DNA of 64,000 nt, taken from positions 372,001 through 436,000 of the forward strand of contig JAJTTP010000023.1 in the NCBI GenBank assembly GCA_023313575.1. The letters are read 5' to 3'. The DNA is from Eutypella sp. D-1. Its lineage: Eukaryota; Ascomycota; Sordariomycetes; Xylariales; Diatrypaceae. Positions 24,660-35,900 of the stretch are shown here, piece after piece; within the stretch, counting starts at the first letter, position 1; each line of letters begins with the position of its first letter. Both the position numbers and the translations under genes were made by a program. Below the pieces are notes generated by a model. The model saw only the letters and a list, made by a program, of their open reading frames with translations, was not told the origin of the DNA and did no database searches.

Positions 24660-25450
24660 GCACTTCTATCCAATCTTTGTTAGTATAAGTGGCTCTCCGT
24701 AAGGGGCCATCGAGCGTCACGGTGTATTAAATCGAAAGATGGTAAAACATAGCTTTGACTGTCTTCTATGCTATTTCGAAAATAACTGACTTGGATATCT
24801 TGGCCGACTCAAACCCCCTTTAGTGGGTTCTTTAGAAATAGAGGGAACGCCGTAGCCCAAGACTGCGGCACCTAAACTGGTAGGGCGGGGCCGGCGGGCT
24901 TGGGCGGGGAATCCTGTCATCGGAGATCGATAAACCCCACCCCCTTCCTACCTAAGTACCTGAGTACCTATGTACATAGAAGAATTCCTAGCTCTAAGGC
25001 CTTTTTCGCTAGTCGAAATGGTTTGCTGCAGTTGGCGATCATTACTGAAAGGTCCCTCCATATTTGTAACCCCTAAACGTTCAGTTGGGTACGCTTGTAT
25101 GATGCGTTTGTGTTTGCTTAACTTCTATAAAAGGAAAGTGGGGGTAGGCTACTCCCACTAATGTACATGCTTCGCGGGGTATACGAAGTACGAAGTACTT
25201 GTCGAACTTATATAGCGTCAGTACTTAGGTACTTAGGTAGAACGTGTTTTTGATAAACAATTCCCGAGGTCGTGGACATACATTTCCAGGGATGGAAGAA
25301 TCCGAAGCTATGATTACTACGCAGTACATGATGGCAAGGATACTGGCTATATCATCCGGTTTATTCTGTTTACGACATGACTCGAAAAGGTACCTATTTA
25401 GGTGCAACATGCGACCAAATTACAGCAAAGTACCATGCCGTACATTAGTG
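24660..25450. other. Intergenic, no gene recognised
   Basis: AT-richer DNA with dispersed GTACTTAGGTACTTAGG-type repeats near 24945-24975 and 25190-25240. No open frame of interest. Confidence 0.5.
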
Positions 25451-25670
25451 ATGTAACCCAGTTCTCTCTCATCAACCACAATTTTGTGGAAATATGGCAC
25501 GGCTTCTATCCGACTTGGCAGCATATGATAAGAGTCCTGAACAAACATACGCGTATATTATGTACTGTTACATGATATGTGCGAATGTGGTTAGAACCAA
25601 ACCTGGCTATTTTTAGTTTTGACGTAGTATACCACCAGCCTTGCGAGATGTGCCTGGAGGGGTGTAACAT
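25451..25670. promoter_or_regulatory. Three ATGTWACAT-type sites upstream of the P450 gene
   Basis: ATGTAACCC at 25451-25459, CTGTTACAT at 25565-25573 and GTGTAACAT at 25662-25670 lie between about 410 and 190 bp before the P450 start codon. They match 7, 8 and 8 of the 9 positions of the dyad seen perfectly upstream of the MFS gene. Functional assignment is inferred. Confidence 0.4.
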
Positions 25671-25861
25671 CTCAGCTCTGGGTTTCTTCCTCAGGCAACC
25701 AGGCATGTCGGACAGACTTCCTACTTGGGTTACCAAGATTCCAACGTAGATAATAAGTCCAACTGCGCTCGGAGAAGTGCGGTATGGAACGGCAATTTGC
25801 TATGGAATCACTGCTGTAGTTTTAGGTCTTCTGAATCATACTGTGTTACCGATAAGCCATC

Positions 25862-27745
25862 ATGGACTCCGTAATCCCCGCCCTGTCATACTCGCAGTAC
25901 GTTGTATGCCTCATCATCACCTTGGTATGATCTTCCCCTTGGAGAAGTCCATCGCAGCGTCATGTCCCTACTATGATAAGTGACAGTGTTAACCACCCGC
26001 CTTTCCCTCAATTAGCTTCTCGTCGTTCTAGGCTCCCGCCTAGTCCTTGATCCATTAAGAGCATACCCGGGCCCTCTGTTGGCTAGGATCACGGATGGGT
26101 ATGCTGGCTGGCATGCTATCAAGGGAGACGTGCACCTCTTAACCTATCTAGACCATCTCAAGTATGGTAAGAAAGCGTCGAGCTTGGTGACATTTATGAG
26201 TTAGTCATGTCATTGCCTAACCTTCAACAGGCCCTGTCGTCAGACAAGCTCCAAATCGGCTCGTTTTCAACACGTTGACAGCCGTCCAGGGTGAGAATTA
26301 ATACCCTGTGTTATGTCTGCGTGCCCTCTACTAGCCTTGAAACTAAAGGCCTACATGGTTAGATATATACCTAAACCCTCGGACTGTCAAACCCGGGATC
26401 TACGCCAATGCCCGATTCCGGAATGCTCCGAGCGTCTTCACGGCACTTGACCGGGCGGACCACCGTCGTCGGCGAAAGACGATCGGACAAGCCATATCTG
26501 AGCGCTCTATGCGCGAATTCGAGCCGACAATGATGACTCAGGTTGACGTATTCCTCAGGCAGCTCCTGCGCTCCAGTCAGCAAGGAGAAATGGTCGAGAT
26601 GTCGTCTCGTTGCAAGTGGCTCACGATGGACGTCATCGGACTGATCGCATTCGGATCTCTTTGGAAAACGCAGACGGAGGAGACGCTACGCCTCATACCC
26701 AGGGCAATCGCTGCCTTGAACCCACGGGTGTACTTGTTCATGACCTGGCCCGCGTTCCACATGATTGACCCGGGCGTGCAGTGGCTGGTTCGGGAACGCG
26801 TCGAGAAATTCCGAGGAATCCTGGCGGGGATGATCTCTGATCGTATGGCGTTGCCGAGGGACGCGAAGCACGATCTCTATTCGTTCGTAGCGAGTGACGA
26901 GAGGGTAGGTCAGGCGCAGCGGGATGGGATTCGGAAAAGTGAAATCTGGGGCGAAGCGGGCGTGTTCATTAATGCAGGCAAGTCCGCAACTGATTCGCAA
27001 CTGGAAACTGATGCTAACAACCCTTCTGCCTAAAGGTGGCACAACTACAGCCACAGCCATGGCCGCCGTCTTCTTTTATCTCTCGAGGAACCCATCGGCT
27101 TATGCGCGACTTGCCTCCGAGATCCGCGCGGCCTTTTCCTCTGGTAATGAGATCCGGCAGGGGCCAAGAATCACGAACTGCAAGTACCTCCGCGCCGTTA
27201 TTGATGAGGCCATGCGCATATCGCCTCCAACCCCCTGCGTGATGTGGCGTGAACAGGATCCTCAATCCACTGAACCTCTCGTAGTGGATGGTCATGTCAT
27301 CCCACCGGGAACTATGGTTGGTGTCGGGACTTATAGCTTGATGCACAATCCTGAATACTTCCCAGAACCGTTCGTCTTCCGTCCCGAGCGATGGTTGGAA
27401 GGGGATCCGGACCAAGAAACTCTGGAAGAGATGGAGGCACGGGCTACCATGCGTCGTGCCTTCATCCCGTTCACCTTGGGAGACCGGGCCTGTGCAGGCA
27501 AGGCTGTGGCCTATCTCGAGATAACTCTGACGGTAGCCAAGACTTTATGGTATTTTGACTTCGAGACAGCCCCTGGAAAGGTCGGCGAGTTGGGAGGCGG
27601 GAGAAAGGGTGCTTCGGGGGGAAGACATCGACCAGATGAGTTTCAGCTTTATGATAGGTTCATGGCGGAACATGAGGGCCCAAACTTAGTTTTCAAGCCT
27701 CGAGAGAAGTATTGGGAGGAACTGGTTGAGACTTCGGAAGGGTAG
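25862..27745 (+). CDS. Cytochrome P450 monooxygenase, membrane-anchored
   Basis: Predicted 532 aa from exons 25862-25924, 26016-26166, 26231-26290, 26363-26977 and 27036-27745. It would hydroxylate or epoxidise the cluster polyketide at the ER membrane with a P450 reductase. The N-terminal exon encodes a hydrophobic anchor (residues 1-30), followed by the proline hinge AYPGPL. ExxR is at 354-357 (EAMR), the PERW element at about 413-416 and the heme loop FTLGDRACAG at 442-451, with Cys449 as iron ligand. The I-helix reads NAGGTTTAT at about 295-303, so the acid usually found in the (A/G)Gx(D/E)T motif is a threonine. Intron 4 uses a GC donor (GCAAGT at 26978) and its removal builds the I-helix motif. 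The start ATG gives the anchor; no earlier in-frame alternative was better. The fold is clearly class II fungal P450; the CYP family cannot be fixed by eye. Confidence 0.92.
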
Positions 27746-30700
27746 CCCTGTCAAAAGCAGATTAGCAATTATCGGAAATCCTCATATAAACTAACTTCCG
27801 AATATCACTTTCAATTAGTCCTCTATCACTCGACTTCCCTATCGTGGTACTTGCGATACTCACCTGAAAAGTTCAACTATGCGTTGTTCTCATATTGCCA
27901 CCGTAACTAGGGGTCCGTCTGTAAGATATGCTCCGCCACCGCTCTTCTCAGCCTTGTGGACTCGGTGGACTGCTGCTATATTGATACCTTGTTCGGATAC
28001 CACTTGTTTACTTTGTTGTACGCAGAGGTGATGTCGATCGTTCCAGATGCCACGACCAGCGAAACCTTTACCTTCGACTGCGGAAGGGCTCGGCCGATTC
28101 AATTCCCTGTCACTCATTCGAACGCTCACCAGGAATCTTCTTCAAGTGTTGGGAACCCCCGCCGCGGGGGGGGGGGGGGGGTGTTAAGCGAGCTGTCGAG
28201 GATAAAGTCTTTGGTCTTCGAGGTCCAGCGCTATCATCGATGGCGAAGCTGTGTGTAAAGATATTAGATGTCCGGCTAAGATGCTGGTGATCCTCTTGAT
28301 CAATTGGGACTGGACACTAGCGGACTTTACGCACGCCCAGCAATATCTTTTGGGTGACTACTAGCATATATGATGTCCGATCGAGAAATTTGAGGTTATT
28401 CGCAATGTTATCTGTGCGCCTTTCGCGGGGAAATCGATGGCAAACACCTCTTCCTGCTTAGCGCAGGCCTTGTCCATGGATTTAAGGTGGCAGGGAAGGT
28501 AGGGGTCGCAGTATATAGCACCATGCTATCTTTTATGACCATATCGAGTTGCTTCTTATGGACGCTCTGAAGATGTTCGGATGAATCCTTATTACCCGCG
28601 TCTTCAATATAGTGGCCCATGACCAGAAATACCAGACCTCGACCAGATCAGGAGCTTTTTGATCCACTTTTTCGGGTGCGCGATCTATTGCTGAACTCTT
28701 TTGTCAACACCATCCTCGCCATATCTGTTTATATGGTAGCTGCCATACCTCTATACCCGGGGTGGCAGTGTAAAATATTCTTGGATGGTATTCGATGATC
28801 TAGATTAGCGAAGCGGAAGGGTTTACTGAACCTTGTCTTTGATGTGGAGGAGATCAGGTGGCCAAGACCCAGGCCGCTGACAGGGGAATCCGGAGTCTAA
28901 AAGTGTTCGGATAGCAACAATGGTACTTTTTATCCAACTGTGACCTGCCGGACTGGAGTATAGCGAAACCCCCCCCCCCCCCCCCCCGGATAACATTATG
29001 TAGCACATTGAATTATTCCTGTTCGGAGAGATAGCTCGATCGAGCAGTCGACAAACAATGATTTGATGACTCCATCCTGTGTGTCACACGGAGGGACACT
29101 GTGGACCAGAACCTTGGCAGCGATCCCTGTTGGTCACGTGAGGACGGGTATATCAATTGGGCCTGTGCGGGTTTGGGAGAATTCTCCTCTTTCCCTTCTT
29201 CTTTTTCCCCAAGGACCTTGGGACCATAACCGTTTATTATCAAATGAATAGAAGTATCAAAGAATACAATATTCCAAGCCGGGATAGCCCTCCCACCTTG
29301 TGACACTGTGTTTCCTCGATCGGCGTTCTGATAGATAGAGGATACAAATGGACAGGGGAATGCTACCACATAATGGGTATGGAAAACTATGACAAGAAAG
29401 ATGATCAACCTGTATCCACTGAATCCATCACTAAGTGGTCTCTGCGGCAATGGTGGATGATACGACCATCCACAAGTCAATGGTTCAGTGAAACTAACAA
29501 CAATGTAGTGATGTTAAAAGAAGAAGCTAGATACATACCGCCCCGGAGAGCCATCGGTTATAGAGACAGCTATAGTGTATATGAGCGGGGCCTCACACTA
29601 TTTATGAACGCACCTACAAACTTCCTACTAACCCTGTGTTTCGTAAACATAGGAGCTTTTACTGTGTGAACATAGTGTATCAATAACTATTCATCAATTT
29701 CTCCCAATAGAGAGGGCTCAGTTAAGTTCAGGTTATCTAGGTGAGGCTTTCAAGTCCTGTGACACAGGTCAAAGCAGAAAATGATGCCATGGAGGCCTTA
29801 AGGAGACAAGGACCCGGATCAAAGAGTTTCGATATATCTCCAATACGCCAACATATTGTCCTGGGGTGTTCACATATCATAATCGAAGCCACTCAAATCA
29901 CTGTCGATATCAATTCGATAACAGGTACCAAATTGTCCGTCTGCCACTTATTTGTTCAGAGAAGTCACAATACCTTGGGTACCTATACTGGAGCGTTTCT
30001 GTATGTAGGTACAACGCTTCCTTTGTGAATGATATGGACCACGGATTATTTTTATTCATCTTGCCATGTTGTAGGTGCCTTCAAACGTTTGACCTGCGCG
30101 TTTGCCCCTGTGACCTCGCTGGGCCAGTTGTGTATAATATAGGCCATGGTATTTTCTCCACACTTCCCACTCCCCCTGTGTTGAATTAATTTATCTTATC
30201 AATATTACTCTTCCAGTGTGGCAAATGTATCTAAAACCACAGGTTTACATCGTAGGCTACATCCATGTACCAGTGACTCACGAACTATCCCATTTCTTTC
30301 AAGGTGAATAGTTAAACAAAGACTAGGGGTAGCAACAACAAACAACTAAGGCTTGAAAGGGCATCAAGTTTGAATTGTAGGTAGTCTATTCTATAAAAAT
30401 TCCTATCAGGCTCCCACATCATTTCGTGACTAGTTTTTGGAAGCTGTTATCTCCAACTGTGCTTTTCCTTTTGGTTCTATCTTTCAACCCTTTGTGAAGG
30501 AAGGTCCATGCTAGTTCGATCAACTGAAGACTAGCTTGACACCAAGGTTTACCTCTGTTCAGGTCTAGCTTTGTAATATTGGACATTCTGTGGCCATTCT
30601 GTTTCTTCCCACTGTTTAACGCATAGTACTTCGTAGAATACCTCTATGGCAGAACAGTCTAGAAAGCATTTCAAATGAAATACTTACACTAGCTAAGGCT

Positions 30701-31422
30701 ATCCGGGATCAAGTAGATAAATTGTAGGTTAGCCCAGAAGCCAATTGGCAAGTAATTAACTGTCAAGGCATCCCGGAGAGCCCAGGTCTATCCACAGTCA
30801 CATGAAGTTAGTCCTGTAGAAATCAGGTATCAGGCCCGCAAATCCCGGCCATACTTCCCTTGGTAAAAGTTTGCCTAGGTTCATAGAAGTACTTGGATCA
30901 TAGAAGACACTATGGGGCAAGGTACCTGAATGGATATTGTTACTGAACTCAAGCACCTTCCCGGAACTATGAGCCATATTCTCTACTTGGGTACCCGCTG
31001 AAACAAATCAACAAAGTTAATATACAGAAGAAACGCGGGCCCTACGATAGATATAAGCTTTAGAATAAGTACTGGAAGGTAGGTAGAGCTGTACCGAAAC
31101 CTACTAGTTACCGATTGACTTGATTACTTTTTAATACTCGGTTGCCCTGCCTGCTCGGATTCCAAGTTTTGCACCGAGCCGAAGGTATGATACATTGTAC
31201 TTCATTTTCAAAAAACTATTAATACATTGAATGCTCTCTGGGAAAACGCGTTTCTTCACTGCTGCTTTCCTCTCACTCTTTCTTCCACACTGCTCTTTTC
31301 CTCTCACCCTTTCACACTGCTAACGCATACACTTTCTCAAGTCCTCGCCGACAATTGTCTTCGGTCTTTGTTAGCTTCATCATTCTCTCACCATTTCTTT
31401 TGTTTCCTTTTCCTTTGAGCCA
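27746..31422. other. Gene-poor region right of the biosynthetic cluster
   Basis: About 3.7 kb with only short open frames on both strands, a G tract near 28167-28181 and a C tract near 28970-28987. Nothing matches a known domain by eye, and no transposase or P450/PKS remnant was recognised. It may mark the right edge of the cluster; the ATGTWACAT sites seen upstream of the cluster genes were not noticed here. Confidence 0.45.
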
Positions 31423-32290
31423 ATGTCGGCCCCCCCTACGCGTACCCAAGACGCGCTGTGGCGCTCTTTGGTAGCGGAGATTCCTGATATCAACCATCCC
31501 GAGGTTCCTCAGAAGGGTAACAAAACTCTCTTTCACGAAGACCTCCTCCCTGCGTTGGACCAGCCTCGAGTGCGAAACGTCGCCTGGAACCCCAAGTTCC
31601 GTGGTGACCCCGGTCACGTCAACAAGCATCCCCAGAACATTCTGGCTGCAGTCACTTACATCACCGGCAAAGAAGCCGGCGAGCCGTGTTCCAAATGCCA
31701 GCGTGGCAGTGGCCCTTTCATCGGTTGTATTCTCCCCCCGGATTCACTTTGGGAGTCGACTAGCCACAAAGCCTGCGCAAACTGTATCTACGGTTGGCAG
31801 AAGAAGAAGTGCACCTACTACCCGGTTGCTGATCAGCCTGATCTTCCTGAGGATGAATCACCCCAGAACCGTGACTGGATCGTGAACCCGGGATTCTCTC
31901 AAGGTAAGCCTCTCATTTTAACTACATCCAATCTTATCTAACCGGAAACGTGATTTAGCCAGTGACAACATTGCCTTCTCTGCTGCCAGTCTGGCCAACA
32001 TCGCACCGACCGACCTTGGAGTTGTAAACAGATCCAGGATGGCCCTATCAACCTCCGTAGTCGCACCCGGCGACAAAGTGACTCTGGACGCTGGCAATCG
32101 GATCTTTCACCTAGGCATTGTACAGAAAGGTGCCGTCATGGTGGGGATGGAGCACTCGGGAGCGGAAGAGAAAGTGGAGACCGGTGGTGTATTCCGACCC
32201 AACTGTGGACGGACTAGATGCATCGTCGGCAACTCATCCACAGAGGATGCGCAGGTTCTTGTTTTGACCTTGGAGGGAACCGGAAGATAA
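31423..32290 (+). CDS. DUF3716-type cysteine-motif protein with cupin-like C-terminus
   Basis: Predicted 270 aa from exons 31423-31903 and 31959-32290; the intron donor is GTAAGC. Residues about 85-130 carry the DUF3716 pattern CSKCQRGSGPF...C...ACANCIYG...C, six cysteines able to bind a metal; the function of this fungal domain is unknown. The second exon (about 165-270) looks like a small beta-barrel with alternating hydrophobic strands, a VVAPGDKV turn, GGVFRP and a V/L-rich end. This resembles a cupin of the Mif2/CENP-C C-terminal kind, but that similarity is by eye and weak. There is no signal peptide or TM segment. The upstream 5' leader is CT-rich (31255-31415), typical of fungal promoters. 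Membership in the PKS cluster is not supported. Confidence 0.72.
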
Positions 32291-32978
32291 TGAAGGGATG
32301 ATGATTTGAGGGTTTTGCAGTCCTGATAGACGACGTTGCTGCCATCGGATGTAGCCCATGTTTTGCAACCTGCAGGCGCTAAATAGTACGTTGTTATTAG
32401 AACCGGGCCTGCACTTGTAGGGGGGGTTAGATTGCCAAGAGAAAGAGTCAGCTAAATAGCCCGCAAAGTCCCTAATTACACTCCACATACCACAGCCTAA
32501 AGAAATGCAAATCCCATCAGGCAACAAGAATACTGCTTGGTGTGGCTCAACGAGGCAATGCTGCATGGCACTCATCCTCCAATGAATGAATTCCAGAGAG
32601 TTGTATTGGTATGGTTGTACAAACGGGTGCTTTGCCATCCTCGGATCAGAGGTTTCACTGCTCACACTCAGTTACCCAGCCCCCCCTGGGCGATGGATCC
32701 ACTAGCGATGCAGTCAGCTGAGTCTGGGGTGCATATACAAGTTAAGTCATAATGAAAGATTTCTCTCAAGGCTCCCGTGTTCCGACAGCCTCACGCAGGG
32801 AGTGTAACTTTGCCCAATGGGTAAGAAAATACCATGGTATCTGTTGCTCTTGATTGCTTCTGCATTCATATCTCAAGCTATAGCTTCACAGGTGCCCGTA
32901 TTACTAATGCGATGGGCAATCTAAGTTATCAAGTCCAATTGTTTACATGATCACTATTCGCGTGGGGGCAAACTTGAA
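32291..32978. other. Intergenic, no gene recognised
   Basis: Spacer between the DUF3716 gene and the hydrolase-CorA gene. Short unrecognised frames only. Confidence 0.5.
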
Positions 32979-35900
32979 ATGGCATCCAACCAACGGGACT
33001 CGAACGGGCCGGGCCTTGCACCCGAAACGCAGTCACAGGAGACGGTTAGCCCTCGGACCCAGGAAGCAGAAAGTCAACAAGAATTGCATACGCATGCGCA
33101 CGATCATCAGGCTGTATTTGATAATGCTTTCGACGCGAGAGAATCTGATAATGAGAAGTCTGTGCGTAGTAGCCTTTCACATTGGGATCCTGAACCGGGC
33201 TTTGCACACATCGATGGAGATGCAGGCAACGGTCATGGCTACAATGATACGGATGTTGACATTGTCGCGGTGCCCTGCATTGGCGCATCGCCAGTGGATA
33301 CCTGGGCGCGCGATCCTCTTGGCGACGAGTATCTTGATCTAGCTTCTCCAGCATCTCAAGGGAAGTATCAGACAATCAAGGAGATACCCGCCCGTTCCAT
33401 CCTGTCACCTACAATCAACCGACCCCTCCCCAAGGCAAGTCCTCTATGGATTCGACAGGGAATTCGAAAGGAAATCAACGCAGCCCGCGTGATGCTGTAC
33501 CGGCACCGAGAGCTCACGGAGGGGTATACCTTGAATCAAGCAGCCGACGACCTCCTCGAGCAACTCTCTCAAATGCGCGTTGGGCTTCCAAAGTCACGAC
33601 CTATCTTCTTCGTCTGCCACAGCATTGGCGGCCTAGTGGCAAAAATTGCTCTTGTAAAGGCGAGCAAGATTGAGGAGTTGAGGCCCTTGGTCTTCGACTG
33701 CCATGGGATGACATTCTTTTGTAGGTCTTGTGGTCCTTTATTTTTCCACTGCGGAAACGAACTGTTAACGTGCATCTACGCAGCTACACCGCATCGCGGC
33801 TCTAGTTACATGTCAATGCCTCATCTCCGCGAGAGCATCCAGCACCTGCTTGAACTGCAGAGGCCTTTACCCAGATCAATTACCGAAGAGCTACGACTTG
33901 GCTACAGGCCTTTGCTTCGAATCCATGACCAGTTCACAGATATCGCCAGCGAACTCCGCATTTGGACCTTTTATGAAACGGTTGACTCCCAATTATCAGG
34001 GTATGGATCGCCGGACAAGGACGAAGTTCACTTCAGCGCGCCCCTAGTTTCTATCAAGTCCAGCATCATTGGTACTCGTGCAGAACAGGCCTTCTCTCTT
34101 GAGAGCGACCACGCTGCCTGTGCTTCCTTCGGTTCTAACAACCTGCAGACGATGCGTTCGTACCTAATAGACCTACGAAGGGCTGTTGAAAAGGCCCAAG
34201 ACCTGAGCGCGAACTATACCCACACGCCGCTACGGCTGAACGAGAAGGTCAAGCTCGAATTGATAGGTTTCTACGAGGATCCCGATAGCGATACGCACCA
34301 AGACGTCCGTCTTTACATCTCCAAGCACCTGCTCAAGGAGTTCCTGGAGAAAGGACCGGAGCTGTGCCTCCAAGAGCGCCTCAACACTGTCGCGTCTAAG
34401 CCCCAAAGAGGAGCACCATCCACGAGTCTTTCGAGGAACGGCACGCAGCCGCGCGGCTTCGGCGTTTCTGCGCTCGGCATCATGCACGAATTCGGGCAGA
34501 GATTCTTCAATCAGATGGGAGGCTCCCCACCAGCTACGCCGCCCAAGCGAAGCGACACGCAATCGCCTGAGATTGTGGTAACTTCGCACCCACCGCGCCC
34601 GCCGATCAGCGGTGCGGCATCCGAGCCCCCGCCTGTCGCAACCACCTGGCCCCGGCGCAATCGTGGGCTAACAGTCCCCTCGCTCGCTACGCCAGGATAC
34701 CACCGGCCGTCGGGTCACAGTAGAAGCAGGGGAGGCAGTGAGGATATGTCAAGGACCCTTTCCGATCCCGGCGGGTCAGAGATCTCCCCGAAATCAATTG
34801 ACGATAACGGGCATGAGAACACGGAGTCTATTGTAGAACGCGATGCACTCCCGGGTATTGACGAATCGGATCCTGCTGCAGCTGTGAAAAGTCGACGAGA
34901 GCGTCTTAGTCAGGCGTCCGCTTTTCAAGATCTTACAGCCGGATTCTCGCGACCCGATCCCTCTAGGCGCAAGTTCATGTGGATTCACCTACCCTTTAAC
35001 AACCCTCACTGGGTGAAGGTTAGTCGTGTGACCTCACAAGTACAATGGTGTCCCCGTATTAACGATGAAGCAAGAATATATTTGACAAACTCTCCGAAGC
35101 ACACAATCAGAACTACTCGAAGCTTCTTAGTAACGATCACTGGGTGAAGAGGCATGTTCTGGGGCGGCATGCCAACCTTCACGGCTCATTTGTCAAGCCT
35201 GGCTGCGCATTCATACCAGCCGAATCCAGTAAGACTTCCTCTGAAGTTGATGAAATATCATATAAATGATGATTTATCTAACGTTGACCTAGGTTCACCT
35301 CGTCCCCCGTCCCCTTCTGGGAGAGAGAGGAGTAGAAGCCCCGGCGCTTCGCCAAATCATCTTTACCTGTACCTCCCGTATCTGCACTTCGACACCTACT
35401 TGAACATAATCCGGCGTCGGAACATCATTGAGTACAGGATGCAACACGGCAGGGCGAGACCTGTGCCGGAAGAGGTCGCGAAACTAGAGTCACTTGAGGC
35501 CAGAGTTATCTGGGAATACATCGGACATGACCCACCGCTGAATGCGCGCCGAACTCTCGATCAGTACGGGTACCCCTCGCTCCGGGACACCTACGCTAGG
35601 GATGACGACCAGATGCTGTATAAGTTAACTAAGGAGAGGTTAACCTCGCCATTGAAGAGGAGACCGGGAACGGACGAGGTTGGAGACAATTCAGGCACCG
35701 CGCGCCACGGCAAGGAACGTTCACCCCTTATTTCGCCCGGTAGTCCCATGGCGATGAACGTGGATAGTGATATGCCCATGAAGCCCGAGAGGGTGGGCAT
35801 CAAGTACGAGAGCGAGGAGGACCTCGAAGCGGATATTCTCGACGGAAACGTCTTGATGGTCGACCAGCTCTGGCTCTGGGCCGTTGATACCAGTAAGTCT

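Noticed and set aside
31423..32290. DUF3716 gene as a fifth member of the polyketide cluster
   Set aside because: It is separated by 3.7 kb without genes, lacks the ATGTWACAT sites and its family has no known biosynthetic role.
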